A DNA stretch of 64,000 bases from Methylobacterium sp. E-005 (GCF_022829725.1 NZ_JAKSYG010000256.1:372001-436000); one strand, 5' to 3'. Positions 32,444 to 41,529 are shown, numbered from the stretch's first letter. Notes: generated by a model from the letters alone, not told the origin. Numbers and translations: made by a program.

Positions 32444-32477
32444 ATGGCGCGCATCCGTCGACGGAGATGCGCGCCAT
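32444..32477 (+). promoter_or_regulatory. 12-bp inverted repeat covering the aldehyde dehydrogenase start
   Basis: ATGGCGCGCATC (32444-32455) and GATGCGCGCCAT (32466-32477) pair perfectly around a 10-base loop. The loop carries most of the ribosome site (CGGA), while GAG extends into the stem. The right arm contains the alternative ATG at 32467 and the first two bases of the ATG at 32476. It could be the gmd terminator, an operator, or a hairpin that hides the start codon. Confidence 0.75.
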
Positions 32478-33957
32478 GAAGACCTATCAGCTCTACATCG
32501 ACGGTCGGTCCGTTGATCCGGTCGAGGGCTCGTGGTTCGAGTCGATCGATCCCTATCGCGGCGAGCCCTGGGCCCGTATTCCGCGGGCCTCCCGGGCCGA
32601 TGTCGACCGGGCGGTGGCAGCTGCCAAACGCGCCATGTGGGACGGCCCCTGGGCCACCATGACGGCCTCGGCCCGCGGCAAGGTCCTGCGGCGGATCGGC
32701 GATCTCGCCGAGCGTGACGCGAAGGCGCTGGCCGAGATCGAGGTCCGCGACAATGGCAAGCTGTTCGCCGAGATGGTCGGTCAGACCCGTTACCAGCCGG
32801 AATGGTGGTGGTATTACGCGGGCCTCGCCGACAAGGTTGAGGGCGCGCAGATCCCGATCGACAAGCCCGAGACCTTCGCGTTCACCCGGCACGAGCCGGT
32901 CGGCGTGGTCGGCGCGCTGACCGCCTGGAACTCACCGCTCCTGTTCGTGGCGTGGAAATGCGCCCCGGCGTTGGCGGCCGGCTGCGCGGTCGTGGTGAAG
33001 CCCTCAGAGTTCGCCTCCGCCAGCACCCTGGAATTCGCCAGGCTGACCCAGGAAGCGGGGCTCCCGGACGGGATGTTCAATGTCGTGACAGGCTTCGGCG
33101 GCGAGGCTGGCGCCGCGATCGTCGAGCATCCGGACGTCGCCAAGATCACCTTCACGGGCTCGGACGTCACCGGGGCCAGGGTCTACGAGGCGGCCGCGCG
33201 CCAGATCAAGCGCGTATCCCTCGAACTCGGCGGCAAGTCGCCCAACATCGTGTTCGCCGATGCCGACCTGAAGGCGGCCGCCGCGGGGGCGATCTCGGGC
33301 ATCTTCGCCGCCACCGGGCAGACCTGCATCGCCGGCTCGCGGCTCCTCCTGCAGAACAGCATTCGTCGGGATTTCACCGAACGCTTAATTGAACTTGCCC
33401 GTACCGCCAAGCTCGGCGATCCGATGCAGGCCGAGACCAATATCGGCCCGATCACGACGCCGCCGCAATACGCGAAGGTGCTCGATTATATCGCGCTTGC
33501 CAAAAGCGAGGGTGCGCGCTGCGTCTTCGGCGGCAATCCCGCCACCGGTCCCGGCGTGATCGGCGGCCAGTTCGTCGAGCCGACGATCTTCACCGGCGTC
33601 ACGAACGACATGCGCATCGCCCAGGAGGAGGTGTTCGGCCCGGTCCTGTCAATCATCGGCTTCGAGGACGAGGCAGAGGCGCTCCGGATCGGAAACGATG
33701 TGATCTACGGGCTCGCCGCGGGCGTCTGGACCCAGGATATCGGACGGGCCATGCGCATGTCGAAGGGCCTGCGCGCCGGCACGGTCTGGGTGAACACCTA
33801 CCGGGCTGTCAGCTACATGATGCCGTTCGGCGGTATGAAGCGCTCGGGCATCGGCCGCGAGAGCGGCGTTGAGTCGATCCGGGAATTCCTGGAGACCAAG
33901 AGCGTCTGGATCTCGACCAGTCGCGACGCGCCGGAGAATCCGTTCGTCATGCGCTGA
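32476..33957 (+). CDS. NAD(P)-dependent aldehyde dehydrogenase
   Basis: A 493-residue aldehyde dehydrogenase from the ATG at 32476, which has ACGGAG nine bases upstream; an in-frame ATG at 32467 is an alternative. It shows the cofactor segment LTAWNSPLLFVAWK, SDVTGARVYEAAA, the catalytic Glu in LELGGKSPNIVF and catalytic Cys284 in GQTCIAGSR. EEVFGPVLSIIGF and the C-terminal FGGMKRSGIGRE are also present. The LTAWNSP motif and the CIAGSR context fit a branch acting on semialdehydes or hydroxylated or aromatic aldehydes. The substrate cannot be fixed. It stands alone, with its start region in a strong hairpin. Confidence 0.9.
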   Translation: MKTYQLYIDGRSVDPVEGSWFESIDPYRGEPWARIPRASRADVDRAVAAAKRAMWDGPWATMTASARGKVLRRIGDLAERDAKALAEIEVRDNGKLFAEMVGQTRYQPEWWWYYAGLADKVEGAQIPIDKPETFAFTRHEPVGVVGALTAWNSPLLFVAWKCAPALAAGCAVVVKPSEFASASTLEFARLTQEAGLPDGMFNVVTGFGGEAGAAIVEHPDVAKITFTGSDVTGARVYEAAARQIKRVSLELGGKSPNIVFADADLKAAAAGAISGIFAATGQTCIAGSRLLLQNSIRRDFTERLIELARTAKLGDPMQAETNIGPITTPPQYAKVLDYIALAKSEGARCVFGGNPATGPGVIGGQFVEPTIFTGVTNDMRIAQEEVFGPVLSIIGFEDEAEALRIGNDVIYGLAAGVWTQDIGRAMRMSKGLRAGTVWVNTYRAVSYMMPFGGMKRSGIGRESGVESIREFLETKSVWISTSRDAPENPFVMR

Positions 33958-34027
33958 AGTATGCGCGATAGCGCAGGACGACGACGATCGAACGCCGTGC
34001 CGGCTACCGGGTCGGCGACTTCGCCGT

Positions 34028-35014
34028 TTACTGTGCGAAGTGCGCGGTGGACATGCGGTCGGTGACCAGCTCGAACGGCGCCCAATCGTATTGCTGGACG
34101 GATTCGTGGCGGATCAGCGCGAGGGCATCGTCCACGGCCTTTCCGCCCTGGATCGCCGCATCCTGATGAACGGTCACCGCCATGCGCTTCTGCTGCATTG
34201 CCGCGATGGCGTCCGGAATGGCATCGACGCCGCCGATCAGGATGCGACCCGCGGGGATGCCCGCTGCGTCCACCGCCTCGGCAGCCCCGAGCGCCATCTC
34301 GTCGTTGTTGGCGGCAATCGCCCCGATGGGTTGGCCCTGGGCGAGCCATCCGGCAACGATGGCGCGGGCCTTGGCGCGATCCCAATCCGCCGCCGCCTCG
34401 GCGATGAGGCGAAGGTTTGGAAACTCTCGCATCACCTCCTTGACGCCCTGCGTGCGAAGCGCGGCTCCGGGGTGAGCCGGATGGCCCGACAGGATCGCGA
34501 CGGAGCCGGCGCCGTCCAGCATCTGGGCCAGCTTGCGCATCTGAAGCCGTCCGGCCACCAGATCATTGGGCAACACGAAGGCGACGCATCCGGGAAACCA
34601 GTCCTCCCGCGGCCCATTGTTGAAGTAGATCAACGGAATGTCAGCCTCCTGCGCGAGGCGCGTGATGGTGGCGTTCGCCGTCGCGTCGACCGGCATGACC
34701 AGCAGCGCATCCACCTTCGCGTCGATGAAGGAGCGAACCTGCGCGATCTGCTTCTCGCCCGCCCCCTCCGGCGCGTAGGCGAACTGCACGACGACACCGC
34801 GGGCCTTGGCGTGGTCCTCGAGCCGGTCGTGCAGGAGCTGGGTGAACGCGACCGGGGGGATCATCGTCACGCCGAGGGTCACCGCCACCGCCCGCGTGGT
34901 TCCCGTGGCGAAGACGACGAGGAGGGCGGCCGACACCCACCGGGCTTGGCGGCACGCGGCTGCAAGGGCTGCGCGGACCCGATGGTTGTCCCGTGTCGTG
35001 CGTGATCGGTTCAT
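34028..35014 (-). CDS. Periplasmic sugar-type substrate-binding protein (PBP1 fold)
   Basis: A 328-residue binding protein of the ribose/galactose type. It has a long N-terminus with an export signal (WVSAALLVVFATGTTRAVA), then two Rossmann-like lobes with LGVTMIPPVAFTQLL, VDALLVMPVDATANATI, IPLIYFNNGP, AILSGHPAHPGA, GAIAANNDEMALGAAEA and ILIGGVDAIPDAI. No ABC permease or ATPase gene is adjacent. Instead it follows a chemoreceptor gene by 34 bases on the same strand, so it probably serves chemotaxis, presenting a bound sugar to that receptor. Ligand unknown. Confidence 0.88.
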   Translation of the reverse strand: MNRSRTTRDNHRVRAALAAACRQARWVSAALLVVFATGTTRAVAVTLGVTMIPPVAFTQLLHDRLEDHAKARGVVVQFAYAPEGAGEKQIAQVRSFIDAKVDALLVMPVDATANATITRLAQEADIPLIYFNNGPREDWFPGCVAFVLPNDLVAGRLQMRKLAQMLDGAGSVAILSGHPAHPGAALRTQGVKEVMREFPNLRLIAEAAADWDRAKARAIVAGWLAQGQPIGAIAANNDEMALGAAEAVDAAGIPAGRILIGGVDAIPDAIAAMQQKRMAVTVHQDAAIQGGKAVDDALALIRHESVQQYDWAPFELVTDRMSTAHFAQ

Positions 35015-35048
35015 GATGTCGGATCCGGCGTGTCTGGTCCGGCGCGGC

Positions 35049-36758
35049 CTAGGCGGCGCGGAAGGTCTCGAGGAAACGGGCGACCTCGGCGCTCAGGCGC
35101 TCGGCATCGCGCGACAGGGCGCCGGCGGCGGTGAGCACCGTGTCGGCCGTATTCCCCGCGCTCACGGCGGTGCCGGCAACCCCGGCGATGTGCGCGGTCA
35201 CCTCGCCGGTGCCATGCGCGGCCTGCGTGATGTTGTGCACGATCTCCTGCGTGGCAGCACCCTGCTCTTCGACGGCCGCCGCGATGGAGGCGGCGGCCCG
35301 GCTCATGTCCTCGATCCGGGTGGCGATCCCGGCGATCGCGGCGACCGCAGCCGCGGTGGAGCCCTGAATGACGTCCACATGCCGCCTGATGGCGTCGGTC
35401 GCCTGCTTGGTCTGCCCCGCCAAAACCTTTACCTCGGCGGCCACGACGGCGAAGCCCCGACCCGCCTCGCCGGCCCGCGCAGCCTCGATGGCTGCGTTGA
35501 GGGCCAGTAGATTGGTCTGGGCAGCAATCTTAGCGATCATCCGGACGACATCGCCGATTTGGTCGGCGGCGCCGTCGAGCGCCCGGACCAGTTCCGTGGT
35601 CTGGGCCGCCTCGGCGGCGGCGCCGTTGGCCATCGCGGCGGTCTGCTCGGCCTGACGTCCGATCTCCTGAACCGACGTCCCGAGTTCGTCGGCGGCCGCG
35701 GCGATCATCCGAACGTTGGATTGTGCCTGCTCGGCGGCGCCTGCCACGCTGGTGGACTGGCTCGCGGTTTCCCCGGCCACCTGACTCATCTGGTCCGCAG
35801 ACCCGCGGAGTTCGACGGCCGACGCAGCCACCGCGCCGACGATGCCGCCGATCGACGCTTCGAAGCTTTGCGCCATCTCGCGCATCACCGTCCGGCGCTG
35901 GTCCTCTGCCTCCGCGCGCAGCCGCGTCGCCTCGGCTTCCACGGTCTGCGTGCGCAGCATGTTGTCCCTGAAGACCCGTAGGGCGCCCGCCATGGCACCG
36001 AGTTCGTCGCCGCGTGCATCGGACGGGACGGCGACGGCGAGGTCGTTCTCGGCAAGCCGCTCCATGGCGCGGGTCATCCGGGCAATCGGAGCCGCGACAC
36101 GGCGCAGGATGAACCAGCCGATTCCAAGCGTCAGAACCGCCGCCAGCGCGACCACCGCCATCACCGCCGCGCGGGATGTGTCGCCGATCGAATCGGCCAT
36201 CGCGGTCTGTTCGAATGCGCGGGCCTGACGGTACCCGAGCACGGTATCGACCGCCTGCGAAAAAGCTGCGGCATCGGTCTGTAGGGCGTCGGCGAACACC
36301 GTGTCGGCCAGTTCGCGTTCGCCGGCCCGGTCGAGGGCCGCCGCTTCAGCCTCGACCGCAAGGAAGTGCTGCCACGCCTCCCGCAGGCTATGGGCGAGCC
36401 GCCGCTCGTCCTGGCCAGCCACCGTGGTTGCATAGGCGCTCCAGGCGCCCGAAAAGGCCTCATGTGCCTTGGCGATCCGGGCCCGATGATCGAGCCGTGC
36501 GGCGTCGGTTGGCGCATGATGGGCCAAGACATCGAGGGCGCGCAGTTCCTGGCTGAGCTGCTTCATGGTCCCGAGGATCGTCACCGCTCGGACCTCGCCG
36601 GCAATCGACCGGTTGGCTTCGTTGATGACACCAATGCGGAAAACCGAAAATGTTCCGATCCCCATGGAGATCAGAAACAGCGCGACCGCAGAAGCGATAA
36701 TAATTGACCGTAAATTGATCGAAGCATGTCGCACGCGACTGCGTTCGGAGGACGCCAT
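35049..36758 (-). CDS. Methyl-accepting chemotaxis protein
   Basis: A 569-residue chemoreceptor from the ATG at 36758 (a GTG at 36773 is possible). The first helix is IIIASAVALFLISMGIGTFSV. A helical periplasmic sensor of about 140 residues follows, then the second helix AAVMAVVALAAVLTLGIGWFIL, and a HAMP domain starting RRVAAPIARMTRAMERLAENDL. The long signalling coiled coil has the tip IAKIAAQTNLLALNAAIEAARAGEAGRGFAVVA in pieces and ends without the NWETF-type pentapeptide tether. The adjacent binding-protein gene suggests it senses a sugar-loaded partner in the periplasm. Confidence 0.93.
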   Translation of the reverse strand: MASSERSRVRHASINLRSIIIASAVALFLISMGIGTFSVFRIGVINEANRSIAGEVRAVTILGTMKQLSQELRALDVLAHHAPTDAARLDHRARIAKAHEAFSGAWSAYATTVAGQDERRLAHSLREAWQHFLAVEAEAAALDRAGERELADTVFADALQTDAAAFSQAVDTVLGYRQARAFEQTAMADSIGDTSRAAVMAVVALAAVLTLGIGWFILRRVAAPIARMTRAMERLAENDLAVAVPSDARGDELGAMAGALRVFRDNMLRTQTVEAEATRLRAEAEDQRRTVMREMAQSFEASIGGIVGAVAASAVELRGSADQMSQVAGETASQSTSVAGAAEQAQSNVRMIAAAADELGTSVQEIGRQAEQTAAMANGAAAEAAQTTELVRALDGAADQIGDVVRMIAKIAAQTNLLALNAAIEAARAGEAGRGFAVVAAEVKVLAGQTKQATDAIRRHVDVIQGSTAAAVAAIAGIATRIEDMSRAAASIAAAVEEQGAATQEIVHNITQAAHGTGEVTAHIAGVAGTAVSAGNTADTVLTAAGALSRDAERLSAEVARFLETFRAA

Positions 36759-37099
36759 TCGAAATGATTCCACGTCTATCGTGGCTTGCGCTTATCGCGA
36801 TGCTCTGACGAAATCAAACTCTTCGTGCAGATGCCTCGAAAAACCGGCGCTTAGTGCCCAAAATATTTGAATTCCTCAGACCGAAAGACCGGCTCCCGAT
36901 ACTACTATTAGCTGGCACTATTGCTTCCGAGATCCGTCAACGGTCTGGCGCCGGTCCTGTAACGCAGATCCTCCGAGCGCTCTGCGTCTGGCTTCAAAAA
37001 ACCGGCGGGAAGGCTGCAGTTGAAAGAACGCGTGCCGATCAGGCCAGCGCCCCTGATGCTTTCCTCCAGTTGTCCTGAGCGGGAGCCGAGTCTTCACAC
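36759..37099. other. Gene-free stretch upstream of the chemoreceptor
   Basis: No convincing gene. It is more AT-rich than its surroundings near 36840-36920 (AAAATATTTGAATT) and should hold the chemoreceptor promoter. No clear consensus boxes were recognised. Confidence 0.3.
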
Positions 37100-37288
37100 T
37101 CAAAGCGGCCGGGACTGCCGCTGCCTCAACCACAGCAGCGCCGCAAGGCCCATCCACGGACAGACGAAGACGATGAACGCGAGCAGCCCCACAGCCAAAC
37201 TCCCGGCAAAGCGGATCCCCCATCCAAAAACGTCGCTGGGACGCGGCGGATCCCCGGCACCGGCCCGGGCCGGGGCGTAACGAGCCAT
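37100..37288 (-). CDS. Possible small membrane protein, unknown
   Basis: A 62-residue open frame with a basic, Pro-rich N-terminus (MARYAPARAGAGDPPRPSD) and one long hydrophobic segment (FAGSLAVGLLAFIVFVCPWMGLAALLWL) before a short basic tail. The positive-inside charge pattern fits a real one- or two-helix membrane protein. No strong ribosome site is visible, and I do not recognise the family. It lies alone between a chemoreceptor and a glycosyltransferase. Confidence 0.4.
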   Translation of the reverse strand: MARYAPARAGAGDPPRPSDVFGWGIRFAGSLAVGLLAFIVFVCPWMGLAALLWLRQRQSRPL

Positions 37289-37765
37289 CGCATTCAGGTC
37301 GCGCAGTGCGGGTCCTGCGTGGGAGCGGACGAGCCTTAGCAGCCCCGCGCGTCAGCGCAGCGCGGGTGGAGGGGCGCGGCGTGAACCGGCCAGAGCCGCT
37401 TCATCCGATCTGCCTCGCGCATGGTTCGATCCACCACGCCTGCAGCTCCTCGACATCGCAGGCGGCCACGCTTGGGCGAAAACTGGTTGACGGGTGATCA
37501 GGTCGAAAGCGTGGGCGTGGGCGTGGGCGGTCCCTAACGCTGATGAGGCGCACAATTTCGTCGCGAGATTGGCTCAGCGCTTGACCTAACGCAGCATGTC
37601 GCAGTGCGAGGACGGCAAGGATCGACTGCTTCGCCCTCAGCAATCTCCTCTCGGGAGCTCGAGCGCGCGATCCTCCGATGGTGATGGTTAAGACGACAGC
37701 ACCATCATCGCCCCTATGAAGGGCCGGGACGTGTTGTGTTTACCGTCCGGTGACGCAACCGGTCA
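37289..37765. other. Gene-free stretch before the glycosyltransferase end
   Basis: No supported gene. It contains three tandem GCGTGG units at 37509-37526 and an imperfect GGTGATGG/CCATCATC pairing near 37680-37710 that could fold downstream of the glycosyltransferase. A GGTTCGATCC string at 37423 is not part of a tRNA. Confidence 0.3.
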
Positions 37766-38926
37766 TCACATCTGCCACAGCGGCCTGAACTGCGTGCGAT
37801 AGGACGAGTTGGCAAAGCCCCAGACAGGATCCACCATTTTGATGAGCGCCTCGCGCGCCAATCGCGCAATCCGCTCCCGCACCTCGGCAGGGATATCCGG
37901 CTTCCCAAGTATGTCTAAACAACTGGACAGGCAGGCACGGTACTGACCCGTATTGTAAGCGTTGACGGCGTGCTCATCTTGCAATCCAAATTGATAGACC
38001 CAATCCTGGATGAACAAACCGTTACTATCTAATTTTGGAGGTAGTCCAGCCTTGGCGTAATGAAATCCATCCACGTACCTGTGTTTCCTCCTGCATAACC
38101 GACTGGCCCCGTGGCGCGCTTCGGCCCGGTTCGGACGCGTCGCGATGGCGCGATCGTACACGGCCAGCGTCTTGTCGACCGGTTCGTCGAATGCTTCCAT
38201 GATGTAGGCGGCATTGAGGAGACTGATATAAACTTCTTCATCCCAAAGCCCAAACTCCGCGCGCTTATGGTAATATTTTAGAGCTTTTTCGTAGTCACCA
38301 ATGTCACGATAACTCTGCGCCAGATAAAAAGTGTAGCGTACGATGAGGAAGGGGTCCGTCTCCGTCGTCAGTGCTTTCTCAAGAACCTCTGCATCCCGCG
38401 CGTAGGTTTTGCCGTCCTGATGTCGTGCTCCGTCCTCGCCGCGGCGCATGGCCAGCGGAAGAGAGCCTCGCGACGTAACCTGCGGGCAGTCAATGTATTC
38501 GTGTACTACGCCAAAGTAGCGCCAGGGATGCGCATTGTTGACCAGTTGCGTGCGCGGATAACGTGTGTGGGCGTCCAGAATGGTCAGATCATAGGCTGGC
38601 GCATCGAGCTTCGGCATAGCGAAGCCCAGGGGGATGACCAGTTCGTCGTCAGCATCAATGATCAGCGAGAAGTTCGCATGTGGGCGGGCCAGTTGCAGCG
38701 CCTCACTCCGGTTATGGGCGAAGTCGACCCACGGTCGCTCTACCAGGAAACCGGGTAGGTCCGACATCGCTGCACGGATGATATCCTGGGTGCCGTCGGT
38801 GGAACCGGTATCGACGATGACCCAATGATCGATAATCGGCCTTACAGATTTGAGACATCGCTCGATGACATGCGCCTCATTCTTGACGATCATCGAGAGA
38901 ACGATCGTCTGTCCGGGCAATTTCAT
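37766..38926 (-). CDS. Family 2 glycosyltransferase with C-terminal helical repeats
   Basis: A 386-residue cytoplasmic GT-A enzyme. The N-terminal domain has LSMIVKNEAHVIERCLKSV, DHWVIVDTGSTDGTQDII, and the metal-binding DADDE in FSLIIDADDELVIP. HEYIDC follows the acceptor region. From about residue 190 the chain is TPR-like (FYLAQSYRDIGDYEKALKYYHKRAE, AVYDRAIATRPNRAEARHGAS). This combination is known in glycosyltransferases that modify surface glycans or glycoproteins. Codon use and base composition are more AT-rich than the neighbours, and the upstream region is strongly AT-rich. That suggests acquisition by transfer. Donor and acceptor sugars are unknown. Confidence 0.88.
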   Translation of the reverse strand: MKLPGQTIVLSMIVKNEAHVIERCLKSVRPIIDHWVIVDTGSTDGTQDIIRAAMSDLPGFLVERPWVDFAHNRSEALQLARPHANFSLIIDADDELVIPLGFAMPKLDAPAYDLTILDAHTRYPRTQLVNNAHPWRYFGVVHEYIDCPQVTSRGSLPLAMRRGEDGARHQDGKTYARDAEVLEKALTTETDPFLIVRYTFYLAQSYRDIGDYEKALKYYHKRAEFGLWDEEVYISLLNAAYIMEAFDEPVDKTLAVYDRAIATRPNRAEARHGASRLCRRKHRYVDGFHYAKAGLPPKLDSNGLFIQDWVYQFGLQDEHAVNAYNTGQYRACLSSCLDILGKPDIPAEVRERIARLAREALIKMVDPVWGFANSSYRTQFRPLWQM

Positions 38927-39427
38927 GCTGCGGTTACCTTAGTCTGCGACGTGATAATATGTCGCGGCAGTCGATTCCGCCCTTAGCGCAGATTTTTCGG
39001 ATTGGCAAAAGCCGCAGCTGGCATTTACACGACACAGCATCCGGTTGATGGTCAATAAGAACCAATATATTCCATAAGCAACGCTGTTTTATTTCTAGAT
39101 AGATCGATGATTCCAATATTATTGGCCCGGATATGTTGCCGATTGACGAGTCAATAAGGCAAAATCACTGCCGCGCGCTGGTCGGCGACCTTCTGTGCTG
39201 CGGACCAGAGCAAGGGCGTTGGCATTCCGAAAGAACCGCTGTCGCCGCGGCGACGACAGGCCGCGCACCTGCCCAACTGATGCCGCGTTGCCATTGAAGG
39301 CGGAGCGTCCGACCATGGGGTGGAAATGATTGACCGCGTTTTTCGAACGCGTGATGGTCGTCTCAGCATCGCGCTCGTGTTCTGAGGCAAACAAGTCATC
39401 GCGGCTTTTCGCCCGGAAAGGGTCTGC
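38927..39427. other. AT-rich gene-free region with dyads upstream of the HWE kinase
   Basis: No gene was supported. About 39030-39130 is markedly AT-rich for this genome. A GCGAC/GTCGC dyad lies at 38946-38965. At 39310-39360 an outer pair CGACCAT/ATGGTCG surrounds an inner hairpin CGCGTT-TTTCG-AACGCG (39335-39351), 68 bases before the kinase start. These may be control elements. Confidence 0.4.
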
Positions 39428-40147
39428 ATGACAGAGGACTATGAGAACGACGCGCGACTGGCCAAGCTCGAAGAGGACAATGCGCACCTGCGTCAGCTCC
39501 TGAATGCGGGCGGCGCTCCCGACGGGCTCCGGCATGGCCTGCGCGATACGATGGCCATGCTGCGCGCAGTGCTGCGCCTCTCGGCCGATACCGCAGAGAC
39601 GGTCGAGGGTTATGCAACCCATCTCGAAGGCCGCCTCGATGCGATCGCGCGGGCGCGCGTGAACCTCGACATCTTCGGCGAGATCAATCTTCATTCCCTG
39701 ATCTCGGACGAGTTGATGATCCATCTCATTCGCGAGGGCGATCAGGCGGAATTGTCAGGCCCAACAGTCCGCTTCCGGCCCAAGGCCGGACAGGTCCTGG
39801 CGCTCGCGGTGCACGAGCTCTGCTGCAACGCCGTCGAGCACGGCGTCTTCGGGCTGGCCGAAGGCAGGGTTGCGGTCGGCTGGCTGGTCGCGGGCGACGG
39901 CGCGTCGCAACCGAGCGATCTGACGTTGGTCTGGAAGGAGTCCGGCGGACGCAACATCGCGCCGCCGACACGACGTGGCTTCGGCATGCAGGTCCTGAAC
40001 GACATGCTGCGCTATGAACTGAACGCCCATGTCGACATCGCCTTCGAGCCAGACGGCCTTCGGTGCGCGGTGCGTCTGCCCCTCGTGCCGCGGATCGGCC
40101 ACGCGTTGAGCGACGCCGGTCCAACCGAGATCGGTGAATCGGCCTGA
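39428..40147 (+). CDS. HWE/HisKA_2-type sensor histidine kinase without a sensor domain
   Basis: A 239-residue soluble kinase. After a short coiled-coil N-terminus, the dimerisation/phosphoacceptor region reads LRHGLRDTMAMLRAVLRLS, aligning with the H-R-V-K-N pattern of HWE kinases, with His conserved. The ATPase domain has LAVHELCCNAVEHGVF (N box), LVWKESGG and GFGMQVLNDML (G box). No PAS, GAF or membrane segment is present, so input must come from another protein. Related short kinases act in general stress and light signalling in alphaproteobacteria. No response regulator is adjacent. Confidence 0.87.
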   Translation: MTEDYENDARLAKLEEDNAHLRQLLNAGGAPDGLRHGLRDTMAMLRAVLRLSADTAETVEGYATHLEGRLDAIARARVNLDIFGEINLHSLISDELMIHLIREGDQAELSGPTVRFRPKAGQVLALAVHELCCNAVEHGVFGLAEGRVAVGWLVAGDGASQPSDLTLVWKESGGRNIAPPTRRGFGMQVLNDMLRYELNAHVDIAFEPDGLRCAVRLPLVPRIGHALSDAGPTEIGESA

Positions 40148-40571
40148 CGGTGCCACAATTGGATACGCGCCGCTCTCCGACTCTTGGTCCGGCTTCGTCA
40201 TCTGAAGTAGCGGCCGACGCGAGGCCACGATCCCACCGGGGCGATCAAGTCGGCCCGTCGGGTGATGAAACACCGGTCGCCGCAAGTGGAGGCTGATCTC
40301 CCGCTGCGCCTCCGCCATCGCGAAGGATGGGCCCTCTGAAACGGCCTGTGCCGATCCGGCTCGGATGCGGTCGGTCGTGCCCGCTTGCAAAGAATTTCTT
40401 CGTTTGGGATTTCGTCAGCGCACGTTGAACTGACCATGCTGAGTGAAAGACTCGAGTTCAGGCGGCACAATCGTCAGTAACCCCACCGCAGAATCATGGC
40501 CCAACGCGGGGCTCGGGAGAAAACCCGTTCGTGTCCGGATAACGTGTCCCGGCCGGTGGCGCTGTAGCCGG
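40148..40571. other. Gene-free stretch between the kinase and uricase genes
   Basis: The two genes converge on this region. No additional gene, repeat or clear terminator was seen, apart from a TCAGCC/GGCTGA hairpin at 40572-40588 that overlaps the uricase stop codon. Confidence 0.35.
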
Positions 40572-41414
40572 TCAGCCGCGTCGGCTGATCGTCGCCTCGA
40601 TCCGGCCGTACGGCTCGTCGGTAGGCTGGAAGACCACACCTGCGTGGTCGAGGCCGAACGACGTGAGATCGATCGGCAGATAATGTTTGTTCGGCATTAC
40701 GAAGGTGATCTCGGCCAGCTCCGGAAACTCTGCGAGCGCGGCCTCGCCCATCCGGTACATGCTGTCCTGGATGCCCCGGCTGTACGTCGTCCCAAAGATC
40801 TTGAGCAGGCAGGCGAGGATGCGGGCGTTCACGAGGCTGTAATCGTCCGGCGTCGACGACCACGACCACGTGGCATCCATGCTGGTGGCGGCGATCCGGT
40901 CGGACGTGTCGGGCAGGGTGCGGTACCGGTCATCGACGAAATCGCTCCAGCCCGATTGAGTCGTCTTCATGAATGTGAAGCCCCGCAGGCCCGAATGCAG
41001 CGTCGAAACGGTGCGGTCGGCGGCCAGACCGACATAACCGAAACCGTTGCCGTCCCGGGTGAAGGTGTAGCCGTGCGGAACACCGTCGACAGCGTGGCGC
41101 AGCCACCGCGTTTCTTCAGCCTCGATCGCGACCGCAGCGATCTGCGGGTAAGTCTCGAGGAGAACCGCCGCCAGCGCGGTCACGAACCCTTCGGCTTCGG
41201 CGATGGGATGCCTGGCTGCGGTCACTTGGACGATGTTCTTCACGCTGTCGGTGGCGATGCAGGCCCGGTTGTCGCCGTCAGTCCAAGCGGCGTCGAACGC
41301 CCCGGTCAGCATCACCGACACCGTCAGCTCGCGCGGGACGTGGTGATCGCCATCGCGCGCGAGGCGCAGGACGCGGACACGTTCCTTTCCGTAACGCGCG
41401 GCGGTCAGCGGCAT
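40572..41414 (-). CDS. Urate oxidase (uricase)
   Basis: It oxidises urate with O2 to 5-hydroxyisourate and H2O2, without cofactor. The ATG at 41414 gives 280 residues; the frame continues to 42227 but that part is antisense to the FAD gene. The catalytic Lys is in the N-terminal ARYGKERVRVLR and the Thr in ACIATDSVKNIVQ. The signatures SGLRGFTFMKTTQSGWSDFVDD and the C-terminal ITFVMPNKHYLPIDLTSFG are clear. It diverges from the xanthine dehydrogenase genes across about 150 bases, so the pathway from hypoxanthine through urate is grouped here. Confidence 0.95.
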   Translation of the reverse strand: MPLTAARYGKERVRVLRLARDGDHHVPRELTVSVMLTGAFDAAWTDGDNRACIATDSVKNIVQVTAARHPIAEAEGFVTALAAVLLETYPQIAAVAIEAEETRWLRHAVDGVPHGYTFTRDGNGFGYVGLAADRTVSTLHSGLRGFTFMKTTQSGWSDFVDDRYRTLPDTSDRIAATSMDATWSWSSTPDDYSLVNARILACLLKIFGTTYSRGIQDSMYRMGEAALAEFPELAEITFVMPNKHYLPIDLTSFGLDHAGVVFQPTDEPYGRIEATISRRG

Positions 41415-41498
41415 GGCGATCTCCGGTCGAGCTGGGACGGGCACCGAGCTTAGGGTGGGAACCGGCCCAGGGCCAAGCCCGGCACGCGCCAACCCGAC

Positions 41499-41529
41499 TT
41501 GACCGCGACCGCGGACCGGCACGCATAGT
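41499..41529 (+). promoter_or_regulatory. Candidate promoter for the xanthine dehydrogenase genes
   Basis: TTGACC at 41499-41504 and CATAGT at 41524-41529 are 19 bases apart, 40 bases before the ATG of the FAD subunit. The spacing is a little long, so this is tentative. Confidence 0.35.

Noticed and set aside
37421..37436. GGTTCGATCC string like a tRNA T-loop
   Set aside because: Flanking bases do not form the T stem, and no acceptor or anticodon stems fit around it.
39119..39724. 201-codon minus-strand frame over the start of the HWE kinase
   Set aside because: It is largely antisense to the kinase and shows no domain or ribosome site.
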